Shown piece after piece: positions 7,993-16,347 of a DNA stretch of 64,000 nt; position 1 is the stretch's first letter, and every line of letters begins with the position of its first letter. Both the position numbers and the translations under genes were made by a program. The stretch lies in the NCBI GenBank assembly GCA_020438215.1, contig JAGQUX010000001.1:1-64000 (forward strand), written 5' to 3'. The notes under the pieces were generated by a model. The model ran no database searches. It was not told where the DNA came from and saw nothing but the letters and a program-made list of their open reading frames with translations. This DNA comes from Armatimonadota bacterium (GTDB lineage: Bacteria; Armatimonadota; Fimbriimonadia; Fimbriimonadales; Fimbriimonadaceae).

Positions 7993-8994
7993 TCAATAGA
8001 TCGAATCGGGATAGTAATAGTCTTTCGCATTGCCTGGGAGCACGATCTCAACCGGAATAACTTCATCCATCTGAGTGTCTCCGGATTTCTTCCCTGCTTC
8101 CAGATCTTGAATACATCGACGAATACCATCTGCAATCATCTGCGGTGAGTAGGTCACAGTAGCCGGGAATTGAGCATCGCCATCCATGACTCGCTTGACG
8201 ACGTCTTTCATTCCGCCGCCACCAACGAGCCAAACGTTAGTCATCTTCGCTTCTTTCAAAGCTTGCTCGGCCCCCATCGCCATATCATCATCAGCCGCCC
8301 AAATCGCTTGGACGTCGGGGTACTTCGTCAAGAGGGTTTGCGTGACTTTGTACGCTTCCTCACGATTCCAATTCGCCACTTCGCTCGCCATGATCTGAAC
8401 GCCGGGGAACTTTGCCTTCATCGTGTCTTCGAAGCCGTTCACGCGGTCGGAATTCACATCGCAGATCACCCCTTGCAGGCAGATGATCTTGCCGGTGCCA
8501 CCGAGCTTTTCGCCCATAAATTCAGCCGCTTTTTCACCAAAAACTTTGTTGTCGCCACGCATCCAAACATCTGCGATCGGTTTAGTCAGGCCACGGTCAA
8601 CACTGACGATGTAGACCCCTTCTTTCTTAGCTTTTTCGACTGCCGGGGTCACCGGGCCAGGCTCAAAACTGAGGACAACCAATCCATCAAGACCCTGTGT
8701 TGTCATCGTCTCAATCTTGTTGAACTGCTCAGAGCCATCGGTTGCCGTTTGGACAATGATTTCAGCGTTAGGAAATTCTTCCTTCATTTGCTCTGCCCAC
8801 CAGACAACGCCACCAGTCCAGCCGTGATCACCAGCCGGGATCGACACACCAATTCGGAGTTTTTCGCCCGAAGTCGATGCCGTAGTGCCTGGTTCACCCG
8901 TAGTTTCGCCGCCATTATCAGCGGGTTTGCTACATCCGAACAAACCGAGTGTGAGAAGGCCAGCAAAGGCCAAAAGAAAAAGCCTGCGATTCAT
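7993..8994 (-). CDS. Sugar ABC transporter substrate-binding lipoprotein
   Basis: 333 residues with a lipoprotein signal (LLTLGLFGC, lipobox Cys at about residue 21) and a Ser/Thr/Gly-rich linker. The rest is a periplasmic binding protein 4 fold of the RbsB/XylF group: RIGVSIPAGDHGWTGGVVWW, LDGLVVLSFEPGPVTPAV, YIVSVDRGL and AIWAADDDMAMGAEQAL. It is the last gene of a leftward operon with the permease (start 10031) and ATPase (start 11497), a cis arrangement typical of CUT2 importers. The sugar cannot be read from the sequence. Ribose, xylose or another monosaccharide are all possible. Confidence 0.9.
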   Translation of the reverse strand: MNRRLFLLAFAGLLTLGLFGCSKPADNGGETTGEPGTTASTSGEKLRIGVSIPAGDHGWTGGVVWWAEQMKEEFPNAEIIVQTATDGSEQFNKIETMTTQGLDGLVVLSFEPGPVTPAVEKAKKEGVYIVSVDRGLTKPIADVWMRGDNKVFGEKAAEFMGEKLGGTGKIICLQGVICDVNSDRVNGFEDTMKAKFPGVQIMASEVANWNREEAYKVTQTLLTKYPDVQAIWAADDDMAMGAEQALKEAKMTNVWLVGGGGMKDVVKRVMDGDAQFPATVTYSPQMIADGIRRCIQDLEAGKKSGDTQMDEVIPVEIVLPGNAKDYYYPDSIY

Positions 8995-9041
8995 ACCGTC
9001 CCGATTTTAGCCAATTCGAGCGGCGAAGGCAAATGAATCTG

Positions 9042-10031
9042 TTATTTTCCTCGCTGGAGAAGAGCGGCGACTAAGATAATTCCCCCCTTGACAACACCTT
9101 GCCAGTAAACCGAAACGTCTGCGGTCACAAGCAGAGTAGAGATCAACCCAAGCAGAAGAACTCCTACAAAGGTGCCCCAAATCCGGCCACGTCCGCCGTT
9201 CAGGCTCGTTCCGCCAATAACGACAGCGGCAATGGCATCCAACTCCCAAAACAAACCGGTTGATCCACTCGCTACACTCGCGAGCTTTGAAACTTGGATG
9301 ATCGAGGCAATCCCAACACACAGGCCAACCAAACCGTAGGTCAAAAATTTGATTTTTTGTACAGGAATTCCCGAATATCTTGCTGCTTTCTCGTTCGATC
9401 CGACCGCAATCACATGGCGCCCAAACTGCGTGCGATTAAGCAGAAAACCGAACACAAGAGCCAGCGCAATCCATATCCAGATCGGCCAAGAAAAAGTGAT
9501 CGGGATATCGTTTCGATTGACGATGGATGAATGCTCAAAACCAGTGTTTGCGATGACTTGCAACCCCTCTGTTTTGGTCGCATTGATCGTGCCTCCTTCC
9601 GCAAAAGCCTGACCGAGAGATCGGAAAGCAAGCAATCCAACAAGTGTCGCGACAAAGGGAGCGATCTTGCCCCAAACAATCACTGCTCCATTGAACAGCC
9701 CAATGACCAGCCCCGACACCATCGCAATCAGGCAGGCGTAGATCACCGCGACATTTTCTGGCGTCCCCGATGCAATGAACTTGTTGAAGTTCAACATCAT
9801 CAGAACGCCGCTGAGTGCGAGCAAACTCCCAACGCTCAGATCAATTCCCGCCGCGATAATCACGAACGTCATCCCGAGCGCGACGATGCCCTTATCCGCG
9901 TTTTGGGTGAAGAGTTGCACGATCACGGGCCATTGAAGGAAGCTCCCACCTTGGGTGATCGCGGCATACAAGAACACAAGGATAAAGGCAATAAGAACGC
10001 CCCAATCTTGAAAAAATCGCTGAGCCTTCAT
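9042..10031 (-). CDS. Sugar ABC transporter permease (RbsC-like, CUT2 family)
   Basis: 329 residues of mostly transmembrane helices. It carries the family signatures GMTFVIIAAGIDLSVGSLLA near residues 53-72 and the cytoplasmic EAA-like region AVGSNEKAARYSGIPVQKIK with LDAIAAVVIGGTSLNGGRG beyond it. It lies in the inner membrane and forms the channel with the ATPase at 10028-11497. The start overlaps the ATPase stop by four bases, so the pair is translationally coupled. Confidence 0.93.
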   Translation of the reverse strand: MKAQRFFQDWGVLIAFILVFLYAAITQGGSFLQWPVIVQLFTQNADKGIVALGMTFVIIAAGIDLSVGSLLALSGVLMMLNFNKFIASGTPENVAVIYACLIAMVSGLVIGLFNGAVIVWGKIAPFVATLVGLLAFRSLGQAFAEGGTINATKTEGLQVIANTGFEHSSIVNRNDIPITFSWPIWIWIALALVFGFLLNRTQFGRHVIAVGSNEKAARYSGIPVQKIKFLTYGLVGLCVGIASIIQVSKLASVASGSTGLFWELDAIAAVVIGGTSLNGGRGRIWGTFVGVLLLGLISTLLVTADVSVYWQGVVKGGIILVAALLQRGK

Positions 10032-11497
10032 ACTCCAACCCCCGCTGCCAAATTCATGATGCTCTCTTCCGAAATCTCTTCTCCCGACAACTCGCCGACC
10101 ATTGCAAAATCTCTCATCACATACACCCGATCACACATCCCAATCACTTCTGGCAGGTCGCTGGAAATCATCAGTATCCCTAATCCTTGATCGGCTAGCT
10201 TCCGCATCTCAGAGTAAATCTCGCCCTTCGCTCCCACATCCACCCCACGGGTGGGTTCATCAAGAATGAGGAGCTTCGGATCGGTCGCCAGCCACTTCGC
10301 CAGCGATACTTTTTGCTGGTTGCCGCCACTCAGTGATGACACAGGATCGCGCACATCGGCGATCTTCATGTTCAATCGCTTCCGCCAGTCTTCGGCCCGC
10401 TCATGGATAGCTCTCTTATCCAAAATCGCCCCTGCTCCCTTCGCCAAAGAAGTGTTCCACTCTATAGGAAGATCTAGGTGCAGCCCAGATTCCTTGCGGT
10501 CTTCGCTCACATAAACCAGTCCTGCGCGCATTCCGGCTTGTAATCCACGCCCTACCGGTACACCTTCCACTTCTACTGAGCCTGAGCCTTGAGCCAATCC
10601 AACCAGAGCTTCGGCAAGCTCTGTGCGCCCGGAGCCAACTAATCCGGCAATCCCCACGATCTCGCCTGCCTTGACATTCAGATCAACTGGGCTTTGGCAA
10701 CCAAAGAATTGAAATCCGCTGACCTTGAAAAGCTCGTTGCCGGTGCCAGCAGAAACTCGCGCAGGAAACATATCCGATAGCTCTCGCCCCACCATCATCG
10801 CTGCAAGTTGTTGCTCGCTCGCCTCGATGGCATCCACCGACCCAACAAACTGTCCATCCCGCAAGACCGCGATGTCATCGCAATTCTCTAGCAATTCATG
10901 AAGGATGTGCGAAATCAGAATGATGCAAACACCTTCCTGCTTGAGTTGAGCAATCAATCGAAAGAGAGCCTGAGTTTCTGGATCGGAGAGCACTGCCGTC
11001 GGCTCATCCATGATCACGACCTTGGATTGATGAGACAGAGCCTTCGCGATTTCCACAAGCTGCTTCTGCGCCAAGGGTAGGTCACCCAGTAACTGCTTTG
11101 GAGAGGCTTTGCAGGAAACGCGATCTAGCAATTCCTGCGCTTTCGCATTCATTGCTTTAAAATCAATCACCCCGAATTTTCGCGGTTCATGACCAAGGAA
11201 GATGTTCTCTGCCACCGAGAGATCGTTCACCAGATTCAGTTCTTGGTGAATCATCACGATCCCGTGCGCCATGGCATCGTGGACAGACCGGAATCGAACA
11301 GAAGCCCCTTCCACCGATATCTCGCCAGAATCCTGTGATTCCACGCCGCTCATAATCTTCATCAGAGTGGACTTTCCTGCCCCATTCTCGCCAATAATTC
11401 CGTGAACCCTGCCGGCAGCAAATGCCAACGAAACCCCATCCAGAGCGGTCACGCCCGGATATCGCTTCGTAATGCTATTCACCGACAAAACCGACAT
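10028..11497 (-). CDS. Sugar ABC transporter ATP-binding protein (RbsA-like, two nucleotide-binding domains)
   Basis: 489 residues with duplicated ABC domains. Domain 1 has Walker A GENGAGKSTLMKIMSG near residue 36, a signature DLPLAQKQLVEIAKAL in place of canonical LSGGQ, and Walker B VVIMDEPTAVLSD. Domain 2 has a degenerate Walker A (GLVGSGRTELAEALVG), signature SLSGGNQQKVSLAKWLATD and Walker B LLILDEPTRGVDVGAK. This asymmetry is normal for CUT2 ATPases. It is the first gene of the operon. AATAAT on the minus strand (11508-11513) lies ten bases upstream of the ATG with no Shine-Dalgarno sequence, suggesting a near-leaderless transcript. Confidence 0.93.
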   Translation of the reverse strand: MSVLSVNSITKRYPGVTALDGVSLAFAAGRVHGIIGENGAGKSTLMKIMSGVESQDSGEISVEGASVRFRSVHDAMAHGIVMIHQELNLVNDLSVAENIFLGHEPRKFGVIDFKAMNAKAQELLDRVSCKASPKQLLGDLPLAQKQLVEIAKALSHQSKVVIMDEPTAVLSDPETQALFRLIAQLKQEGVCIILISHILHELLENCDDIAVLRDGQFVGSVDAIEASEQQLAAMMVGRELSDMFPARVSAGTGNELFKVSGFQFFGCQSPVDLNVKAGEIVGIAGLVGSGRTELAEALVGLAQGSGSVEVEGVPVGRGLQAGMRAGLVYVSEDRKESGLHLDLPIEWNTSLAKGAGAILDKRAIHERAEDWRKRLNMKIADVRDPVSSLSGGNQQKVSLAKWLATDPKLLILDEPTRGVDVGAKGEIYSEMRKLADQGLGILMISSDLPEVIGMCDRVYVMRDFAMVGELSGEEISEESIMNLAAGVGV

Positions 11498-11538
11498 GCG
11501 AAGGACGATTATTCCCCAATCGGTATGCTGATCGCACC

Positions 11539-11898
11539 ATGAATGTTGTTTGGGGACTCGTGATCGGTGCGGTTGCAGGAATTTTAAGCGGACTCTTCGG
11601 GATCGGCGGCGGAATCATTGTTGTTCCTGCGCTCATTGTCCTGCTCGGTTTCAGCCAACACAAAGCCCAAGGAACCAGCCTTGCCGCTTTGGTTCTCCCG
11701 GTCGGGATTCTCGGCGTGGTCGCTTATTGGAAAGAAAAGCACGTTGATCTCACCGCGGGGATGGCGATTGCGGTTGGACTCTTTGCCACTGCACCGCTAG
11801 GAGCCAAGATCGCTCAGAACTTCGACCCGCTCATGATGCGAAAGGTGTTCAGTGTGTTCTTAGTTGTTGTTGCCAGCTATCTTTGGTTCAAGAAGTAG
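11539..11898 (+). CDS. Half-size TauE/SafE-type membrane transporter
   Basis: 119 residues with about four transmembrane helices. It includes the TauE/SafE (DUF81) repeat motif GILSGLFGIGGGIIVVPALI followed by GTSLAALVLPVGILGVVAYW. Full-length family members are about 250 residues and contain two such halves, so this is a single-repeat form that would have to dimerise. Family members export sulfite, sulfonates or other organic anions, and the substrate here is unknown. TATGCT (11524-11529) ends nine bases before the ATG. The 3' end overlaps the convergent gene by 11 bases. Confidence 0.82.
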   Translation: MNVVWGLVIGAVAGILSGLFGIGGGIIVVPALIVLLGFSQHKAQGTSLAALVLPVGILGVVAYWKEKHVDLTAGMAIAVGLFATAPLGAKIAQNFDPLMMRKVFSVFLVVVASYLWFKK

Positions 11899-12304
11899 GT
11901 TCGACTGACTGTACTTTCTTCATTCGTGATCGCGCGAATAGCATGATCGCCAAACCGATCACCAAAGATGCGGCTCCACCCAATTTCATCAATCCCGTAA
12001 CAAACTTCACGGTCTTGAGCTGTGTCGGATAAATCCCGTTTTCCTTCAGATAGGTGTCATCCAGATAAGGCAAATCCGGGTTCTCCGGGTTCTCGATAAC
12101 CGCTTTCTCGTCTGTGATCACATATTCCTGTGGGCTCCCGATCGGGGTGCCAACATCACCAAACAATGCCGCCTCCGGCGAAGGCTGAACGAGCTGATAC
12201 ATCCGGGCTTGTGACTTGGCTTTGTTCTCGCTAAAGATGCCAACCGTTGCCGTCATCACCCCGACAATCATTCCGAGGATTCCAAGGATCAAGAGAAATT
12301 TCAT
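11888..12304 (-). CDS. Membrane protein of unknown function (two transmembrane helices)
   Basis: 138 residues that I do not recognise. Hydrophobic helices lie at about 2-24 (FLLILGILGMIVGVMTATVG) and 103-126 (FVTGLMKLGGAASLVIGLAI), flanking a polar, proline-rich segment that probably sits outside the membrane. The C-terminus is basic then polar (RSRMKKVQSVEPTS). Its ATG follows the U tract of the upstream YceI terminator by only a few bases and has no visible ribosome-binding site, so expression may depend on read-through. Confidence 0.6.
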   Translation of the reverse strand: MKFLLILGILGMIVGVMTATVGIFSENKAKSQARMYQLVQPSPEAALFGDVGTPIGSPQEYVITDEKAVIENPENPDLPYLDDTYLKENGIYPTQLKTVKFVTGLMKLGGAASLVIGLAIMLFARSRMKKVQSVEPTS

Positions 12305-12306
12305 AG

Positions 12307-12341
12307 AAAAAAGGGAGCCCCGGGTTTCCCCGGGGACTCTG
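12307..12341 (-). terminator. Strong intrinsic terminator of the YceI gene
   Basis: Read leftward, GAGTCCCCGGGG, an AAAC-containing loop and CCCCGGG-GCTC form a very GC-rich stem followed by CCTTTTTT. The T run ends three bases before the ATG of the next gene at 12304. Confidence 0.75.
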
Positions 12342-12371
12342 GGTTTGTTTGTTGAGAGTGAGGAGTAAAAA

Positions 12372-12974
12372 CTACGCGCCCGACTGACCGAAGACTGTCA
12401 GAGAAATGGTAACTGTGTTCGATACCTTGCTCTTGGCTTGCGCCGGAACCATGACTTTGTAGTCAGAGAGGTTCACTTTGAAGCTCGTTTTGACTTGAAC
12501 AACGTCGCCTTTCAAACCAGCGTTTTGCGTTGCAGACGAAGCCTTCATGTACTTCACCGTTGCGTTGACTGTGATGGTTTTGGTGACGCCGTGCATCGTG
12601 AACTTGCCGGTGACTTTGTAGTCGTCGCCTGTCACATGCTGAACCTTGGTGGTCACAAATTCGATCGTTTTGTATTTGTCGGTGTCCAGCCATTGCGCGC
12701 TTCGCATGTGCTCATCACGAAGATCAATTCCGGTGCTGACGCTTGCAGCATCAATCACGACTTTCGCACTTCCTGTCTTCTTGGTGGGGTCAAACGATAC
12801 GTTGCCACTCACCTTGTGGGAACGTCCGGTGAAAGTTTCAAAATCGGCAACACTTTCCACTTGCGCAATCTGCATAGCGGGCGAACCCTTGCCAAGGGTG
12901 AAGTTGATCGGTGCGGCGTTAGCAATAATTGCTCCGGCAACCATTGTCAAAACAAGAAGTGATTTCAGTTTCAT
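12372..12974 (-). CDS. YceI-family periplasmic lipid-binding protein
   Basis: 200 residues from the ATG at 12974, which gives a clean signal peptide (MKLKSLLVLTMVAGAIIANA). The upstream in-frame ATG at 13022 would place 16 charged residues before it. The mature protein has the YceI lipocalin-like pattern: INFTLGKGSPAMQIAQVESV, FETFTGRSHKVSGNVSFDP, then a Val/Ser run ending SVSTGIDLRDEHMRS and FKTIEFVTTKV-like strands with VTGKFTMHGVTKTITV. YceI proteins bind polyisoprenoid or other amphiphilic molecules in the periplasm. GAAGAG lies upstream as a possible ribosome-binding site. Confidence 0.9.
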   Translation of the reverse strand: MKLKSLLVLTMVAGAIIANAAPINFTLGKGSPAMQIAQVESVADFETFTGRSHKVSGNVSFDPTKKTGSAKVVIDAASVSTGIDLRDEHMRSAQWLDTDKYKTIEFVTTKVQHVTGDDYKVTGKFTMHGVTKTITVNATVKYMKASSATQNAGLKGDVVQVKTSFKVNLSDYKVMVPAQAKSKVSNTVTISLTVFGQSGA

Positions 12975-13137
12975 AGTTTTTGCTCTTCGTACTCGCAACC
13001 GCATGGATGGTTGCGGATGCAATCACCTTCTACGCAAGGCGGAAGGGATGCATCTCGAAAGTCAATCCCGCCTTCTTCGGTTCCAAATTTCCTTGCCGCC
13101 GGGACTAAGAAGCCATAATGATGCTTCAGAGCCCTGC

Positions 13138-14595
13138 ATGAACATCACCAAACGCGAGATTATCGACTTAGACGGATGCCCCCGTTTCTATTGGCTCTCA
13201 CGATTTCAAAAGCAGCTCGCCGGTGACAAGCTCGACCAGATGACCATGTGGATGGTCGCAGGGATGCGGATTGGTGAAGCGGCACGAAAAGAATTCTCAT
13301 CCGGACGCATGGCAACCGGCGGCCCGATCACCTTAGAAAGGCTCAACGATATCCCCGAAGTTCTCTTCGAGGCGAATTTTGAGTGGGAAGGCTTCACCAC
13401 CCGCGCAGACGTCCTCACAAAAACTCCCGAGGGGCTCGTCATCACTGAAGTCAAGGGCAGCAAGTCTAGCGAGGATGGCGTCAAGCCTGAACACATTCTG
13501 GACGTGGCGTTTCAGCTCTATGTCATCCGTAAGCTTGGACTAAAAGTAGCGCGGATAGAGTTAATGCTTCTCAATGCGAACTACCAGCTGGGTGGTACTG
13601 AACCTCTCTTCGTTCGCACAGATGTCACGAATATTGCCGAAGAGTTCATTCCCGAAATTGAACGCCGTATCCCCGAAGCCGGCAAGCTGCTCAGCCAAGA
13701 TTTTGCCCCTGACCTTGAGCATCACTCTGCTTGCAAGCCGTGCCCATTCCACCGACACTGCTGGAAAGATGCGGTGAGTAGCGATGTCATGTACGTCCCG
13801 CGCAAACAGTCGAAAGCAATCAAGGAACTGCATGACAACGGAATCGTTAACATTCGGCAATTGGACGAATCATCGCTCAAGCCCAAGTCTGCGGATATCA
13901 AAGTCAGTCGTGCAGAAAAGTCTCCTAACGGGCTCTACATCAACCCAGACATTGTCAAAAAAATCCCGACCGGACTCCTAGCATTTGTCGATTTCGAGTC
14001 CGCACAAATGCCTCTTCCCCGCTTTGTAGGAGACGGAGTTTGGAGCGAGGTTCCATTCCAATGGAGCATGCATATCCTCGATACAGACACAGGCGAACTT
14101 GAGCATTTCGAATTTGTCGATGTCAGTGGCGCAGATCCCCGCCCTGGATTTGTAAAATCGCTTTCGGAGCGACTGGATTCACTCGGAAAAGATTGGAAGG
14201 TGTTCCACTATTCACCTTACGAAATCGCCAGCCTGACCCGCCTCATCAAACGGGGTGTTCCTGGTGCCGAACAGCTCCGCGAGCTTTTCACTGGCCACGC
14301 AATCGACCTTATGAAAGTCGTGGAAGAAAACATCTACCACCTCGACTTCTGGGGGTCGTACAGCATCAAATCCGTTTACCCCGCCCTTATAAAATCAAAC
14401 CCCTACGATGGGCTAGATATCGCCGATGGAGCCAGTGCCGCCCTTGCATATCAAGAAGCAACCGAGGAGCAAACGACTCCCGCAAAGCGCGCAGAAATCG
14501 AGGCATCTCTCAAGGAATACTGCCAGCTCGACACGCTAGCCATGGTGGATATCTACCGCTTCCTTTGGGCAGAAGCAGAGAAGCTCAGCGACTGA
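13138..14595 (+). CDS. RecB-like PD-(D/E)XK nuclease with Fe-S cysteines and RNase H-like domain (DUF2779 / TM0106 family)
   Basis: 485 residues from the ATG at 13138, as the longer open frame upstream crosses the YceI promoter region and has no homologous character. The N-terminal half is a RecB/Cas4-type nuclease: active-site segments RADVLTKTPEGLVITEVKGS (D...ExK) and VAFQLYVIRKLG. One Cys near the N-terminus (DGCPRFYWLSRF) pairs with CKPCPFHRHC near residue 200, giving the four Cys of an Fe-S nuclease such as Cas4 or AddB. The C-terminal half has DEDD-like motifs LLAFVDFESA, FHYSPYEIASL and YCQLDTLAMVDIY of an RNase H-like exonuclease. Biological role unknown; no CRISPR genes are nearby. 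Confidence 0.82.
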   Translation: MNITKREIIDLDGCPRFYWLSRFQKQLAGDKLDQMTMWMVAGMRIGEAARKEFSSGRMATGGPITLERLNDIPEVLFEANFEWEGFTTRADVLTKTPEGLVITEVKGSKSSEDGVKPEHILDVAFQLYVIRKLGLKVARIELMLLNANYQLGGTEPLFVRTDVTNIAEEFIPEIERRIPEAGKLLSQDFAPDLEHHSACKPCPFHRHCWKDAVSSDVMYVPRKQSKAIKELHDNGIVNIRQLDESSLKPKSADIKVSRAEKSPNGLYINPDIVKKIPTGLLAFVDFESAQMPLPRFVGDGVWSEVPFQWSMHILDTDTGELEHFEFVDVSGADPRPGFVKSLSERLDSLGKDWKVFHYSPYEIASLTRLIKRGVPGAEQLRELFTGHAIDLMKVVEENIYHLDFWGSYSIKSVYPALIKSNPYDGLDIADGASAALAYQEATEEQTTPAKRAEIEASLKEYCQLDTLAMVDIYRFLWAEAEKLSD

Positions 14596-15268
14596 ATTTC
14601 GGCAGAATTTCAGTCCCTGATTCACTGACCCAGTACGCTTTCCCTTCTCCGACCGGCGCAAACCCGACTGGCGCTTCGTTTTCGATCACCACACCAACCC
14701 CTCCGTCAATACACAGCGCGCGATCCATCACCCCGAAAGCCAGTGACCCAGCAACATGAGGCTTGCGCTCTGGCTCTTCGTCGTAGTGAGGGCAACAGTA
14801 CTCATCAACCCAACCTAGCCCCTCCAAATTGGATAGCCCACCCGGATTCGAGTCCGTGCTATACGTCCGGAACCAGCAATTCGCGCCTGCACTCACACCC
14901 GCGAGGGGCTTCCCTCGATCGTACAAGTGACGGATAGCGGTGTCCACGCCCCATTCTCGCCAAAGAACAAGCATGTTGCGAGTATTCCCCCCGCTGACAA
15001 AAATCAAGTCGTGCTCATCTAGATACGCTTCGATATCTTCGACTTCCAGGCGATAAAGCTCGAGTGTGTTCCCCGTAATACCCAGCAATTCACACGATTT
15101 TTGGAACCTTGCAATACGGAAAAGTGAGTCTCCACTGGCGGTCGGGATCAGGCACACCTTAGGTTTTTCAACGCCAATCCAATCCAACATGAACCGGTCA
15201 AGACCATCGCCATGCGCTGATTCAGAATCAAAACCTCCCCCACCGATTGCGAATATCCGCCTGAGCAT
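14585..15268 (-). CDS. Peptidase E / cyanophycinase-like serine peptidase (S51)
   Basis: 227 residues from the ATG at 15268, whose TATGGT -10 lies six bases upstream. The S51 hallmarks are present: IFAIGGGGF, the nucleotide-like LIFVSGGNTRNMLVLWREWG and the nucleophile elbow PLAGVSAGANCWF, with Ser near residue 120. Peptidase E cleaves Asp-X dipeptides, and the related cyanophycinases cleave cyanophycin to beta-Asp-Arg. There is no signal peptide and length suits cytoplasmic peptidase E. The gene is convergent with the nuclease gene and overlaps it by 11 bases. Confidence 0.85.
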   Translation of the reverse strand: MLRRIFAIGGGGFDSESAHGDGLDRFMLDWIGVEKPKVCLIPTASGDSLFRIARFQKSCELLGITGNTLELYRLEVEDIEAYLDEHDLIFVSGGNTRNMLVLWREWGVDTAIRHLYDRGKPLAGVSAGANCWFRTYSTDSNPGGLSNLEGLGWVDEYCCPHYDEEPERKPHVAGSLAFGVMDRALCIDGGVGVVIENEAPVGFAPVGEGKAYWVSESGTEILPKFSR

Positions 15269-15308
15269 GAAAAGACCATACCACGAGGAAACTCCCCAAG
15301 ACATAAAG

Positions 15309-15326
15309 TAGTTGCACATGCAACTA
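15309..15326. promoter_or_regulatory. Palindromic operator-like site in a divergent promoter region
   Basis: TAGTTGCA and TGCAACTA form an exact eight-base inverted repeat separated by CA. It lies in the AT-rich divergent region between peptidase E (start 15268) and the SGNH hydrolase (start 15424), about where a dimeric regulator would bind. Confidence 0.4.
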
Positions 15327-15423
15327 TATGAAATCACTTAATTAATAACTATTTCACAGAACTCCCACTTCCATTAATGCGTTAATAAAATCATAGCGTT
15401 GCATTGGCATCGCTTGGAGAGGC

Positions 15424-16215
15424 ATGAATAAAGGCATTTGGTGTGCCGCGCTTTTGGGCGTGGGCGCAACCGCACACTCATCGTTGAACCTAGGCAAAGT
15501 GATGGCACTCGGTGATAGTATCACTGCTGGTTCCGGAATCAGCATCACTGACGGCGGTTACCGGGGCCGCCTTCAAGACAAATTGGATTCTCAATCAATC
15601 GCTTACTCTGATTGGGTTGGCTCCAAAGGCAACGCCGCCATCACTGGCTGGGACGACCACCATGAAGGGCACAGTGGTTGGGAAGTCTCTCACCTGCTCA
15701 ACGGTCACCCAACGCAAACGGGTGACGGCAAGATGTCCGATTGGTTGAGCACTTATAACCCTGACACGATCCTTTTTATGGGTGGCGGCAACGACTACCA
15801 AAACGTCGCGATGAGAGACAGAGCAAATCTGAAAGCGCTTTTGACTTCCGTTGGGAATGAATTTGAAGCTCTCGCCCCCGATGCAACCGTTTTTTGGGCC
15901 GGCTCGATCAAGAACAAATGGGCGGTCATGGATTCCTATCTGTTGATGTTGGATGAAGTCGTTGAAGAGGTTGCAGCGGAGCAACGCCTTCTCGGGCGGG
16001 ACTTTGTTTACGTGGACATGTACACGGCACTCGACCCTAATGCAGGAACGTTCACTAATGGCGACAATAGCCATCCCAACAACTTAGGGTACGAAGCAAT
16101 TGCGGAACGCTGGTCAACTTCTATTTCAGCAGTACCAGAGCCAGGCACAATGCTTCTCTTAGGAGTTGGCTTGGGTGCATTGAGCCTGCGAAGAAGGCGA
16201 CATTCTAAATTCTAA
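15424..16215 (+). CDS. Secreted SGNH/GDSL hydrolase with PEP-CTERM sorting signal
   Basis: 263 residues. After a signal peptide come the four SGNH blocks: VMALGDSITAGSG (catalytic Ser), the SDWVGSKG region with Gly, FMGGGNDYQN (Asn) and GDNSHPNNLGYEAIAERW (Asp/His). This is an esterase or acyl-hydrolase fold acting on carbohydrate esters or lipids. The C-terminus VPEPGTMLLLGVGLGALSLR followed by RRRH is a PEP-CTERM signal, which is cut by an exosortase (EpsH/XrtA type) that links sorting to exopolysaccharide export. No exosortase lies in this window. GGAGAG seven bases before the ATG is a good ribosome-binding site. Confidence 0.9.
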   Translation: MNKGIWCAALLGVGATAHSSLNLGKVMALGDSITAGSGISITDGGYRGRLQDKLDSQSIAYSDWVGSKGNAAITGWDDHHEGHSGWEVSHLLNGHPTQTGDGKMSDWLSTYNPDTILFMGGGNDYQNVAMRDRANLKALLTSVGNEFEALAPDATVFWAGSIKNKWAVMDSYLLMLDEVVEEVAAEQRLLGRDFVYVDMYTALDPNAGTFTNGDNSHPNNLGYEAIAERWSTSISAVPEPGTMLLLGVGLGALSLRRRRHSKF

Positions 16216-16246
16216 AATAGATTTGCTTGCGAAGAAAAAATATGAA

Positions 16247-16322
<76 letters not shown>

Positions 16323-16347
16323 GAACAGGCTGATCAGTTATACCGCG

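Noticed and set aside
12646-13137. N-terminal extension of the DUF2779 nuclease frame
   Set aside because: It runs antisense through YceI and adds 164 residues without homologous character; the protein begins naturally at 13138.
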